DNA of 64,000 bases from Slackia sp. ZJ119 (GTDB lineage: Bacteria; Actinomycetota; Coriobacteriia; Coriobacteriales; Eggerthellaceae), in contig NZ_JAAKEN010000007.1 of assembly GCF_011039175.1 (NCBI RefSeq), forward strand, positions 62,001 through 126,000. The letters are read 5' to 3'. The notes below the pieces were generated by a model. That model was not told where the DNA came from and made no database searches. It saw only the letters and a program-made list of their open reading frames with translations. Positions 41,977 through 50,336 of this stretch are shown in pieces. Numbering within the stretch: position 1 is the stretch's first letter; every line of letters begins with the position of its first letter. The position numbers and the translations under genes are program-made.

Positions 41977-43401
41977 ATGACCACCGCACCGCATTCACGC
42001 AGAAACCTTGGCCGCCAGGCGGCGGCGTGCGCCCTGGCGGCGCTGCTCGCGCTTTCGTGCGCCATCGCGGCTCCGGCGCCTGCGGCCTTCGCCGACGTGC
42101 GCAAGGCCGACGTCGTCTACGGCGAAACGGTCGAGCAGCGCGACCTGGCCGTCGCCGCCGCGCCGAGCATCGACGCGCAGTTCGCCATGGTCACAGACGC
42201 CGACGGCACGGTGTACTTCGAGCGTGACGCGACGACGCCCGCGCAGATCGCGTCCATCACCAAGGTGATGACGGCCGTCGTGGTGCTCGACGCCGTCGAG
42301 GAAGGCGTCATCTCGCTCGACACGCCGGTCGTGGTGTCCGAAGCCGCCGCATGGGTGGGCGAGTCGTCGGCAGGGCTTGCCGCCTACGACGAAATGGACG
42401 TGGACACGGCCCTGAAGGCCCTGCTCGTGCCGTCGGGCAACGACGCGGCGGTGGCGCTTGCCGAAACGCTGGGGCAGATCTATCTCGACAACGGCACGTA
42501 CCAGGGCGAAACGGCCGAAGACGCCTTCGTGGCGGCCATGAACGCCAAAGCGGCCGTGCTGGGGGCGACCGACAGCGTGTACGAAAACCCCCACGGCCTC
42601 GACTTCGACGAACATGCCGGCAACCTGCACAGCTGCGCGAAAGACGTGGCGAACCTCATCCGCTACGCCATGCAAAACGAGGTGTTCCGCGAAGACGTCG
42701 CCTTGGGCGACACCACCATCACGGTGACGCGCGGCGGCGAGCCGACGGAGGTGTACCTGGAAGCGACCGACCAGTTCCCCGACTACAGCGAATACGCCAT
42801 CGGCGTGAAGACCGGCTTCACCGAGCTTGCCGGCGCATGCTTTTCGGCCGCCACGAACAAAGACGGCCTGGAGCTGTACGCCGCCGTGCTCAACTCCTCG
42901 TCCGAAGAGCAGCGCTTCGTCGACGCCGAAACGCTCACGTCGTGGGTGTACGACCATCTGAAGACTTATCCCTTGGCTCACAGCGTCCAGTCGGTTACGA
43001 TGGACGGACAAGAGGTTCCGCTCATCGCATACGTCGCCTGCAACGCCTGGATCGACAAGACGGTCCCCGCCACGCTGGCCGACCCCGACGCCGCCATCGA
43101 GGTGTTCGACTTGAACGGCAACGTCAGCCAATCGGTCGAGTTTCTGCAACCCGACGGCACGGTTCGCGCAGGCGACAAGGTCGGCGTCATCACGTTCTCC
43201 CAGCGCAACAACGTGGTGGCCGAAATGGACCTTGTGGCGACCGAAGACGTGGCGGCGCCGAACTTCATCGAGGGCGTGACGATCTGGTGGGAGCGCCTCG
43301 TTCGCGGCATCACCGGCGGACCCCAGACGGCGGAAAACGTCGTCGTGAACGAAACGCCCCTGATCGTAGACAAGACCAGCCAAAGCTCTCAGAGCTCGTA
43401 A
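41977..43401 (+). CDS. D-alanyl-D-alanine carboxypeptidase (penicillin-binding protein, DacA type)
   Basis: A 474-aa secreted peptidase trimming peptidoglycan stem peptides. A signal peptide spans residues 1-39 (ending AAFA). The three active-site motifs are present: S93-x-x-K96 (ASITKVM), SGN (about 153-155) and KTG (278-280, GVKTGFTELAGA). The C-terminal beta domain has no obvious membrane helix. ATG 41977 follows GGGAGAGGGG. It belongs with the VanW gene 28 nt upstream. Confidence 0.92.
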   Translation: MTTAPHSRRNLGRQAAACALAALLALSCAIAAPAPAAFADVRKADVVYGETVEQRDLAVAAAPSIDAQFAMVTDADGTVYFERDATTPAQIASITKVMTAVVVLDAVEEGVISLDTPVVVSEAAAWVGESSAGLAAYDEMDVDTALKALLVPSGNDAAVALAETLGQIYLDNGTYQGETAEDAFVAAMNAKAAVLGATDSVYENPHGLDFDEHAGNLHSCAKDVANLIRYAMQNEVFREDVALGDTTITVTRGGEPTEVYLEATDQFPDYSEYAIGVKTGFTELAGACFSAATNKDGLELYAAVLNSSSEEQRFVDAETLTSWVYDHLKTYPLAHSVQSVTMDGQEVPLIAYVACNAWIDKTVPATLADPDAAIEVFDLNGNVSQSVEFLQPDGTVRAGDKVGVITFSQRNNVVAEMDLVATEDVAAPNFIEGVTIWWERLVRGITGGPQTAENVVVNETPLIVDKTSQSSQSS

Positions 43402-43416
43402 GAAAGAGGGAAGAGC

Positions 43417-43857
43417 ATGTCCATTCAATGTCCGGTGTGCAGCACCGAAGTGGCGCAGGGCGTTGCCGTATGCCCCGCCTGCGGGTTCAACCTGGTCGGC
43501 GCCACCCAGCGCTTCGAGCCGATTCGCTTCGAGGACGACCCCGTCGCACCCGTTGCGAGCGAGCGGGCGCAAGGCGTGCTGCACGTGGTGCGCGGCCCGC
43601 AGTCAGGGATCGCGTTTCGCCTGGGAGACGACGTGTGCACCGTCGGCCGCAACCCGCACTGCGGCATCTTCTTGAACGACATGACCGTCTCGCGCGACCA
43701 TGCGGTCATCGAGCCTTTGGAAAACGGCTACATCATCCGCGACCGCAACTCGTTCAACGGCGTGTGGGTGAACAACAAAAACATCGAGAGCCACGTGCTG
43801 CAAGACGGCGACATTCTGCAGATCGGCGCGTTCTGTCTCGTCTACAAAGAAGAATAA
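43417..43857 (+). CDS. Zinc-ribbon plus FHA-domain protein
   Basis: A 146-aa protein. An N-terminal zinc ribbon has C5/C8 and C19/C22 (CPVC, CPAC). The FHA domain at about 55-146 has GRNPHCGIFLNDMTVSRDHAVI and NSFNGVWVNN. FHA domains bind phosphothreonine peptides, so this protein probably reads the output of a Ser/Thr kinase. No kinase is adjacent. It is 15 nt after the carboxypeptidase gene, suggesting a role linked to cell-wall control. Confidence 0.88.
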   Translation: MSIQCPVCSTEVAQGVAVCPACGFNLVGATQRFEPIRFEDDPVAPVASERAQGVLHVVRGPQSGIAFRLGDDVCTVGRNPHCGIFLNDMTVSRDHAVIEPLENGYIIRDRNSFNGVWVNNKNIESHVLQDGDILQIGAFCLVYKEE

Positions 43858-44049
43858 CCGGCTTGCAACCGGCCTGTGCAGGCCAGCCCCGACCCGAAGC
43901 GGGTGCAAGGCGGCACGCGCAGGCGCCAGGCCGCTTCCCCGCAATCTGACGCGCGAGGGTTCGCTTGCCAGAAAAGCAGGCCTTGGGCGGCCCTTGTCGC
44001 AACCGTTGTTCTATAATCGGCCTTCCAAGCATCCAGAGAAAGGGAGCCT

Positions 44050-45798
44050 ATGGAACTGTTGTCTGGCAACGAGGCCATCGCGCAGGGAGCGTGGGAGGCG
44101 GGCGCACGCATCGGCGCGGCGTATCCGGGCACCCCGTCGACCGAGACGATGGAGGCGTTCGGCGCGAAAGAAGGCGTGTACGCCGAATGGGCCGTGAACG
44201 AGAAGGTGGCCGTGGAAGTGGCTGTCGGCGCGTCTGCGGCCGGTGTGCGCGTGTTGTCGACGATGAAGCACGTCGGCGTGAACGTCGCGGCCGACCCGCT
44301 GTTCACGGCGGCTTATTCGGGCGTGGGAGGCGGCATGGTGGTGCTCGCCGCCGACGACCCGGGCATGTATTCGTCCCAAAACGAGCAAGATTCCCACTGG
44401 TACGCGAAAGCGGCGGCCATTCCCATGCTGGACCCGGCCGACTCTGCCGAAGCGCTCGCGTTCACCCGTGAGGCGTACGAGGTGTCCGAGCGCTTCGACG
44501 TGCCGGTGTTCATCCGCTCGACGGTGCGCGTGTCGCATACGCGCACGCCGGTCGAATGCGGGCAGCGCACCGAGCGCGACCTGGCGCCCTTCGAGTCGAA
44601 CCCGGCGAAATGGGTCATGATGCCGGCATATGCCAAGCCGCGCCGCAAGGTGCAGCTTGAGCGCATCGACAAGCTGTCCGAATGGGTGGAGACCTGCCCC
44701 TACAACCGCGTCGAGATGCGCGACGCGTCCGTGGGCATCGTGTGCGCGGGCGCCGTCTACCAGCATGTGCGCGAGGCGCTGCCCGAGGCGTCGGTGTTCA
44801 AGCTCGGCGTCACCTGGCCGCTGCCGAAACAAGCGCTGCGCGACTTCGCCGATGCCGTGGAAAGCCTCTACGTCATCGAAGAGGCTTCCACGTATCTGCA
44901 CGACGGCGTGGCGGCCTGCGGCATTTGCGTGGCCGACACGCCCGTCCCGCTGCCGCGCGACGGCGAGCTGTCGCCCGGGCTGGTGGCGGCTGCGTTCGGG
45001 CTGGAAGCGCCGGCGCACGCCGAGGCTCCCGCCGACGTGCCGGGACGTCCGCCGGCGCTGTGCGCGGGCTGCCCGCACCGACTCGTGTTCAAAGAGCTCG
45101 CCCGCATGAAGGCCATCGTCACCGGCGACATCGGCTGCTACACGCTCGGCGCCCTGCCGCCGCTTCTGGCCATGGACACCACCATCGACATGGGCGCTTC
45201 CGTGTCGATGTCCCACGGCTTCGAGCTGGCGCTGGCCGGCACCGACCACCGTCCCGTCTTCGCCGTCATCGGCGATTCCACCTTTGGCCACTCGGGGCTT
45301 TCCTCGCTCGTCTCCACGGTGTACAACCGCGGCGGCGGCAACGTGTGCATCCTCGACAACCGCACCACCGCCATGACCGGCCGGCAGGGCAACCCCTTCA
45401 ACGGAGAGACGCTGCAGGGCCGCCCGAGCCGCGAGCTGGACTTGGAGGGCATTCTGCACGCGCTTGGCATCGAAGACGTGCGCGCGGTCGACCCCAACGA
45501 CGCGAAGGCGGTCCGCGCCGCGCTCAAGGCGGCTGCGGCGAACGAAGAGCTGTCCGTCATCGTCTTCCGCAGTCCGTGCGTGCTCATCGACCGCATCCGC
45601 AAGGCGCCCTACGAGGTCACGGCCGCATGCACGGCCTGCGGCGTGTGCTCGACGCTGGGGTGTCCGGCCATCTCGAAAGACCCCGAGCTGGGCGTGGCGT
45701 TTATCGACGAAGGATCGTGCATCGGCTGCGGACAGTGCGCCCAGTACTGCGCGTTCGGCTGCATCGTATCGACGGACAAAGGGGGCTTCGATGACTAA
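44050..45798 (+). CDS. iorA: Indolepyruvate ferredoxin oxidoreductase, alpha subunit
   Basis: A 582-aa thiamine-diphosphate enzyme subunit. It oxidatively decarboxylates aryl pyruvates (from Trp, Phe, Tyr) to aryl-acetyl-CoA, reducing ferredoxin. The pyrimidine-binding half begins GNEAIAQGAWEAG; the ThDP site is GDIGCYTLG (about 357) with the DNRTTAMTG loop. The C-terminus has two [4Fe-4S] motifs: CTACGVCSTLGCP and CIGCGQCAQYCAFGC. A TATAAT-like -10 is at 44012-44017. It is the first gene of iorA-iorB-ACT-paaK. Confidence 0.95.
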   Translation: MELLSGNEAIAQGAWEAGARIGAAYPGTPSTETMEAFGAKEGVYAEWAVNEKVAVEVAVGASAAGVRVLSTMKHVGVNVAADPLFTAAYSGVGGGMVVLAADDPGMYSSQNEQDSHWYAKAAAIPMLDPADSAEALAFTREAYEVSERFDVPVFIRSTVRVSHTRTPVECGQRTERDLAPFESNPAKWVMMPAYAKPRRKVQLERIDKLSEWVETCPYNRVEMRDASVGIVCAGAVYQHVREALPEASVFKLGVTWPLPKQALRDFADAVESLYVIEEASTYLHDGVAACGICVADTPVPLPRDGELSPGLVAAAFGLEAPAHAEAPADVPGRPPALCAGCPHRLVFKELARMKAIVTGDIGCYTLGALPPLLAMDTTIDMGASVSMSHGFELALAGTDHRPVFAVIGDSTFGHSGLSSLVSTVYNRGGGNVCILDNRTTAMTGRQGNPFNGETLQGRPSRELDLEGILHALGIEDVRAVDPNDAKAVRAALKAAAANEELSVIVFRSPCVLIDRIRKAPYEVTAACTACGVCSTLGCPAISKDPELGVAFIDEGSCIGCGQCAQYCAFGCIVSTDKGGFDD

Positions 45799-46384
45799 CG
45801 CGACCATCACCGTGCTTTTGTGCGGCGTTGGCGGCCAGGGCACGGTGCTTGCGGCCGACCTGCTGGCGCACGCCGCCTTGGAGGCGGGCTATGACGTGAA
45901 GGTGTCCGAGATCCACGGCATGTCGCAGCGCGGCGGCGCCGTGACCACCATCGTGCGCTTCGGGAAGGACGGCGTGCGGTCCATGGTGGCCGACGTGGGA
46001 GCCGCCGACGCGGTCGTGTCGTTCGAGACGACCGAGGCCCTGCGCAACCTGCCCTACCTGAAGGAAGGCGGGTATTTGCTGGTGGCCGACGAGACCATCA
46101 AGCCGCTGCCGGTGCTCACCGGGCGGGCGTCCATGCCGGACAAGGCGGTTTCGCGTCTGAAAGAGGCGGATGCGCACGTCATGCCGGCCGGCGCCATCGC
46201 GGCCGAGGTCGGAAGCCCGAAATCGGTCAACGTCGCCTTGCTGGGGGCGCTCGCCACGCGGCTCGACTTCCCGCAGCAGGCCTGGGAACAGACCATCGCA
46301 GCCCGCGTGCCGGCCAAGACCATCGAAAAGAACATCGAGGCGTTCAGGGCCGGGCAGGCCTTCGCCAGCCGTTGCGAGGAGTAG
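45791..46384 (+). CDS. iorB: Indolepyruvate ferredoxin oxidoreductase, beta subunit
   Basis: A 197-aa gamma-domain subunit of the 2-oxoacid:ferredoxin oxidoreductase family. It has GVGGQGTVLAADLLA at the N-terminus and SEIHGMSQRGGAVTTIVRFG at about 36-55, the standard CoA/ThDP-site contributions. It overlaps iorA by 8 nt, so the two subunits are made together. Reduced ferredoxin produced here could feed the Ech hydrogenase encoded about 8 kb upstream. Confidence 0.95.
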   Translation: MTNATITVLLCGVGGQGTVLAADLLAHAALEAGYDVKVSEIHGMSQRGGAVTTIVRFGKDGVRSMVADVGAADAVVSFETTEALRNLPYLKEGGYLLVADETIKPLPVLTGRASMPDKAVSRLKEADAHVMPAGAIAAEVGSPKSVNVALLGALATRLDFPQQAWEQTIAARVPAKTIEKNIEAFRAGQAFASRCEE

Positions 46385-46387
46385 CGT

Positions 46388-46813
46388 ATGAGCGTGCAAC
46401 AGATCAGCGTGTTCGTCCAAAGCCAGCCGGGACACCTGCTGCGCATTTTGGAAGCGTTCGAGTCGTCGCACGTCAGCGTGCGCGGCTACTGCGCGTCGGA
46501 CACCGGCGACTACGGCATCGTGCGCTTCATCGTCGACGACCCGGCGCGAGGCCTTGCCGTTCTGCAAGAGCAGGGAGCGGCTGCGGCCATGACCGAGGTG
46601 CTGTGCGTGAAGCTGGAAGACCGCCCGGGCGAGCTTGCCCGCGTGGCCGCCGTGTTCGCGGAAAAGGGCATCAACGTGACGTATGGCTATTCGCTCATTT
46701 CCACCTACATCGCGCTGAAGGTCGACGACGTGGCGCATGCCAAAGAGCTTCTGGCCGACACGTCGGTCGAGACGGTGTCCCAGGCCGACCTTGCGGCGCT
46801 GGAACGCGAATAG
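46388..46813 (+). CDS. Tandem ACT-domain protein
   Basis: A 141-aa protein made of two ACT domains (residues about 4-66 and 72-138: ISVFVQSQPGHLLRILEAFE and LCVKLEDRPGELARVAAVFAEKGINVTY). ACT domains bind amino acids. Such stand-alone proteins are regularly found with indolepyruvate oxidoreductase and phenylacetate-CoA ligase genes and probably adjust the pathway to aromatic amino acid level. It starts 3 nt after iorB. Confidence 0.9.
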   Translation: MSVQQISVFVQSQPGHLLRILEAFESSHVSVRGYCASDTGDYGIVRFIVDDPARGLAVLQEQGAAAAMTEVLCVKLEDRPGELARVAAVFAEKGINVTYGYSLISTYIALKVDDVAHAKELLADTSVETVSQADLAALERE

Positions 46814-46823
46814 GAGGCGTGCG

Positions 46824-48182
46824 GTGATCGACAAGCAAGAAGCGCTGAAGGCTCTGCAGACGCAGGACTACTCGTTTTTCCCCATTCACAACCCGGCCAT
46901 CGAATGCGCCAGTCGGGAGCGCATCCGCGCCATCCAGCTGGCAAAGCTCATCGAACAGGTGGCGTGGACCTACGAACGCGTGCCGTGGTACCGCGAGAAA
47001 ATGGACGCGACGGGCGTGTCGCCCGCCGACATCAAGACGCTTGAGGACGTGCGCAAGCTGCCCTTCACGGACAAGTCGGCGCTGCGTGACACGTTCCCGT
47101 ACGGCCTGTTCGCCGTGCCGCTTGACGAAGTGGTGGAGCTGCATGCCTCGTCGGGCACCACGGGCAAGCCCATCGTGGTCGGCTACAACGCCCACGACAT
47201 GGACATGTGGGCCGACTGCATCGCGCGTCTGGTGCAGATGGCGGGCGTCGTGCCGTCCGACCGGGCGCAGATGGCGTTCGGCTACGGCATGTTCACCGGC
47301 GGCTTTGGGCTGCATTACGGCCTGCAAAGCCTCGGGTGCATGATGATCCCCGCCGGCTCGGGCAACACCGAGCGCCACATCGCGATGATCGAGGACTACG
47401 GCACCACCGTGCTCATCGCCACGCCGTCGTATGCGTTGCACGTGTGCGAGGTGGGAGAGCAGATCGGGTACGACTGGTCGAAGTCGCCGCTGCGCGTGGG
47501 GCTGTTCGGCGGCGAGCCGTGCCCGCCGAAGCTCAAAGAAGAAATAGAGTCGCGGATGCACGTCATCTGCACCGACAACTACGGGCTGACCGAGGTCATG
47601 GGGCCGGGCGTGTCGGGCGAGTGCTTGGCCAGCCGCGACATGCAGCACATCGCCGAAGACCATTTCCTGTGGGAAGTGGTCGATCCGGAGACGGGCGAGC
47701 CGGTGCCGGACGGCGAGATGGGCGAGCTGGTGCTCACGCCGCTTGGCAAGCAGGCCATCCCGGTTTTGCGCTATCGCACGCACGACCTGACGCGCGTCGT
47801 CACCGAACCGTGCGCCTGCGGACGCACCACGGCACGCATGCAGAAGGTGCGCAGCCGCTGCGACGACATGCTCATCATCCGCGGCACGAACGTGTTCCCG
47901 AGCCAGATCGAAGACGTGCTGGCGGGCATCGAGGGCCTCACGCCGCACTATCGCATCGTCGTGGACAACGAGACGGGCCTTGATCGCCTGACGCTGCACG
48001 TCGAGCTGAAGCCCGAGGCGTTCTCGGATTCGTTCGAGCAGATGGACGCGTTCCGCACGTCCATCGCCGAGAAGCTGAAGAGCGTGCTGCTCGTCGGCGT
48101 GACGGTGCGCCTGGTCGAGCCGGGCGGCATCGAACGCAGCTTCGGCAAGACGAAGCACGTCGAGGACAAGCGCCGCTCGTAG
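46824..48182 (+). CDS. paaK: Phenylacetate-CoA ligase
   Basis: A 452-aa AMP-forming ligase. The P-loop is HASSGTTGKPIVVGYN (about 111-126), the adenylate motif is TDNYGLTEVMGPGVSGEC, and the C-terminal hinge is RSRCDDMLIIRGTNVFPSQIE. It activates phenylacetate or indoleacetate to the CoA ester or, run in reverse after IOR, yields ATP from the CoA ester; the latter fits a fermentative operon. Start GTG 46824 with TAGGAGG. The palindromic repeat copy B follows its stop by 13 nt. Confidence 0.93.
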   Translation: MIDKQEALKALQTQDYSFFPIHNPAIECASRERIRAIQLAKLIEQVAWTYERVPWYREKMDATGVSPADIKTLEDVRKLPFTDKSALRDTFPYGLFAVPLDEVVELHASSGTTGKPIVVGYNAHDMDMWADCIARLVQMAGVVPSDRAQMAFGYGMFTGGFGLHYGLQSLGCMMIPAGSGNTERHIAMIEDYGTTVLIATPSYALHVCEVGEQIGYDWSKSPLRVGLFGGEPCPPKLKEEIESRMHVICTDNYGLTEVMGPGVSGECLASRDMQHIAEDHFLWEVVDPETGEPVPDGEMGELVLTPLGKQAIPVLRYRTHDLTRVVTEPCACGRTTARMQKVRSRCDDMLIIRGTNVFPSQIEDVLAGIEGLTPHYRIVVDNETGLDRLTLHVELKPEAFSDSFEQMDAFRTSIAEKLKSVLLVGVTVRLVEPGGIERSFGKTKHVEDKRRS

Positions 48183-48195
48183 AGGCAGGCTTGTT

Positions 48196-48266
48196 TAGGG
48201 AAACGCCGATCAATTCCGCCAGCCCCGCGGACCCAGGGCAAGACGGCTCTAATCAGCGTTTCCCTA
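48196..48266. repeat. Palindromic repeat element, copy B (71 bp)
   Basis: Terminal inverted repeats TAGGGAAACGC[C/T]GAT (48196-48210, complement at 48252-48266); the whole element is almost one long hairpin. Its right arm (read in reverse) matches the left arm of the element at 7084-7249 in 41 of 44 positions, and its left arm matches that element's right arm. It lacks the central filler present in copy A. It lies 13 nt after the paaK stop. Confidence 0.85.
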
Positions 48267-48299
48267 GCTGCATACGAAGGGTCGCCGCGGCGGTCCGGC

Positions 48300-48332
48300 A
48301 AAACGCCCTGGAGCGCGTCTCCGGGGCGTTTT
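48300..48332 (+). terminator. Terminator between paaK and gluQ
   Basis: AAAACGCCC (48300-48308) pairs with GGGCGTTTT (48324-48332), with an inner GGAG/CTCC pairing and a terminal T-run. Confidence 0.65.
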
Positions 48333-48387
48333 GGGAATGAGGGAAGACGCAGTGCAGGCGGAAAGGCAGAAGGGGGAGGGGAGCGCC

Positions 48388-49323
48388 ATGGGAAGCGGCC
48401 GACCGGTGAAGGGGCGGTTCGCGCCGTCGCCGACGGGGAGGATGCACGCAGGCAACGTGTATGCGGCGCTCGTCGCGTGGCTTATGGCCAAATCGGCCGG
48501 CGGCACGATGGTGCTGCGCATCGAGGATTTGGACCGAGAGCGGTCGAAGCCCCGCTACATCGACCAGGTACAGCGCGATTTCGAAGCACTGGGCCTCACC
48601 TGGGACGAGGGGCCGTATTTCCAGCACGGACGCGACGAGGCGTATCGCGACGCCTTCAACCTGCTGCAGGAGCGCGGGCTGGTGTACCCCTGCTATTGCA
48701 CGCGGGCCGACTTGAAAGCGGCCTCGGCGCCGCATTTCGGCGAAAAGGCGGTCTACCCCGGCACGTGCCGCAACCTCTCGTCTGACGCGCGGCGTGCACG
48801 CGAAGAGGACGGCCGCATGCCGGCATGGCGGCTGGCGGTGCCGGACGCCGCCGTGGCGTTCGACGACGCGTTCCAGGGGGCCTACGCCCAAAACCTTTCA
48901 AGCGAATGCGGCGACTTCGTGGTGCGACGGTCCGACGGCCTGTTCGCCTACCAGCTGGCCGTCGTCGTCGACGACGCCGAACAAGGCGTCACGTCGGTGG
49001 TGCGCGGCGTCGATCTTTTGTGCTCCACGCCCCAGCAGATACATCTGGGACGCCTGCTGGGCGCGGCCGAGCCGCCGCGCTATGGCCATGTGCCGCTGTT
49101 CGTCGGGCCCGACGGCAGGCGCCTGTCAAAGCGCCACAAGGACGCCGACCTGGAAGCCCTGCTGGCCGCATACGGCTCGCCAGAAGCCGTGATCGGTCGC
49201 ATTGCGCACAAAAGCGGCTTGGCGCCGACCGACGAGCCGACCACGCCCGAAGCTTTGCTGCATATTTTCGACGAAAAAGAGTATCGGAAACGCATCTGTG
49301 GCTTAATAAGTATAAGCTGGTAG
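48388..49323 (+). CDS. gluQ: Glutamyl-Q tRNA(Asp) synthetase
   Basis: A 311-aa enzyme, a glutamyl-tRNA synthetase catalytic core without the anticodon-binding domain. It attaches glutamate to queuosine-34 of tRNA-Asp. It has the FAPSPTGRMHAGNVYAAL (HIGH-like) motif at residues about 11-28, the zinc site CYC...YPGTC, and the SKRHKD (KMSKS-like) loop near residue 249. Start ATG 48388 after GGGGAGGGG; the earlier ATG 48337 has no such site. The last residues run into a noticeably AT-rich stretch, but length is normal for the family. Confidence 0.9.
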   Translation: MGSGRPVKGRFAPSPTGRMHAGNVYAALVAWLMAKSAGGTMVLRIEDLDRERSKPRYIDQVQRDFEALGLTWDEGPYFQHGRDEAYRDAFNLLQERGLVYPCYCTRADLKAASAPHFGEKAVYPGTCRNLSSDARRAREEDGRMPAWRLAVPDAAVAFDDAFQGAYAQNLSSECGDFVVRRSDGLFAYQLAVVVDDAEQGVTSVVRGVDLLCSTPQQIHLGRLLGAAEPPRYGHVPLFVGPDGRRLSKRHKDADLEALLAAYGSPEAVIGRIAHKSGLAPTDEPTTPEALLHIFDEKEYRKRICGLISISW

Positions 49324-49427
49324 CTCATCAATTAAAACACCTGGTCAAAATGTTAACTACCGCACTCTGCGTGAAGACATTTATGCCCTAATCACCAAAA
49401 TTCATCCATCATGCGGTTAGTCGTGAA

Positions 49428-49550
49428 CCATACGTTTCAGGTATGGTCGCCCATACGTTCTTCGTGATCCACAGAAAATCTATGAAGTGCCCAGTCATTG
49501 AGAAGGGAGGGATGACGAAGCTGCTTCGTGGCTTCGTCCACTATGTATGG
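49428..49550. promoter_or_regulatory. Cluster of CCATAC motifs upstream of the molybdoenzyme operon
   Basis: CCATACGTT occurs twice as a direct repeat 23 bp apart (49428-49436 and 49451-49459), with an inverted GTATGG between them (49441-49446) and another at the next start codon (49545-49550). ACCATAC/GTATGGT at 49427-49447 also forms a 7-bp dyad. This is in the AT-rich gap 49324-49546, the expected place for binding by the LuxR regulator at 55623. Confidence 0.35.
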
Positions 49551-50302
49551 ATACCGCAGAACCTGCCTTTGAAGAACCGATTCCCGCCGTCCAAGGCGAC
49601 GGCGCAGAAGAATCGGCCGTCACTGACAAGTCAGAGGAAGCAAGCGTTCCGACCATCGAAGAGCTGACGTTCGACCAAGCCTACGACATCCTCGGCAGGT
49701 GCGTCACGCGCCATCCGCTCAACCGCGACGTGCTCTACGACGCGCTTGTCTATTGCGCAGAAGAGCGCATCTTGCGCGACGCCGAGAACCATCTCGCTGC
49801 GCTTCCGGCTTTCGCCACCGCCACCCAAAACCAATATTTCTTGCTCATGTCGCTCGTGAAGGCCTACGGGCTGGACTACATCGAGCGCGACGAAGCGGGC
49901 GAGCTTGTCACCGCCGATCGAAAAGAAGGCCTCACCGAAGACGAGATAGACGACTTGGTGGCGACCGTTTCGTTCAAAACGACCGAAGTCGGCCTTTCAT
50001 TCGTCGAGCAAAACAAACCCCAGGCACGTCTCGTGTCGCTTCTGCAGCTCAACCCCGAGCGCGTCGACACGTACCGAGAGGTGCTTGAGTTCGTCGACGG
50101 GCAGCCTCGCAGCTACAACGACATCAAAGAGCTGCTGGCCGGCCGCCCCGTGCTGCAAACCTTCATCGACGGCAAGCTGGAAACGATGCAGCCAAGCGTC
50201 TTTGTGGACAAGCTGGAGCGCGCAGGCGCTCTTGTTTGGAATAACGGATGGACTCTGACCAGGGAGGGAAAGGAATTTTTGATCGATCTTCAGAACAAGT
50301 AG
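49547..50302 (+). CDS. Hypothetical protein preceding the molybdoenzyme
   Basis: A 251-aa soluble protein, family not recognised. Residues 1-35 are acidic and disordered. The middle is helical (FDQAYDILGRCVTRHPLNRD). The last 80 residues look like a winged-helix (NDIKELLAGRPVLQTFIDGK, then WNNGWTLTREGKEFL). It may be an accessory or regulatory protein of the enzyme made by the next gene, 34 nt downstream. It is distinct from the TorD-type chaperone encoded further on. No clear ribosome site precedes ATG 49547; the GGGAGG run at 49505 is in the wrong place for it. Confidence 0.75.
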   Translation: MDTAEPAFEEPIPAVQGDGAEESAVTDKSEEASVPTIEELTFDQAYDILGRCVTRHPLNRDVLYDALVYCAEERILRDAENHLAALPAFATATQNQYFLLMSLVKAYGLDYIERDEAGELVTADRKEGLTEDEIDDLVATVSFKTTEVGLSFVEQNKPQARLVSLLQLNPERVDTYREVLEFVDGQPRSYNDIKELLAGRPVLQTFIDGKLETMQPSVFVDKLERAGALVWNNGWTLTREGKEFLIDLQNK

Positions 50303-50336
50303 GCAACCAAAGTCAAACTGGAGGAGAGGAAAGACT

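Noticed and set aside
49443-49667. A 74-codon frame overlapping the start of the 251-aa gene
   Set aside because: Its 3' half lies out of frame within clearly coding sequence and its product is unremarkable; the GGGAGG site before its internal ATG 49512 is too close for normal initiation. It is mentioned only as a possible leader in the findings.
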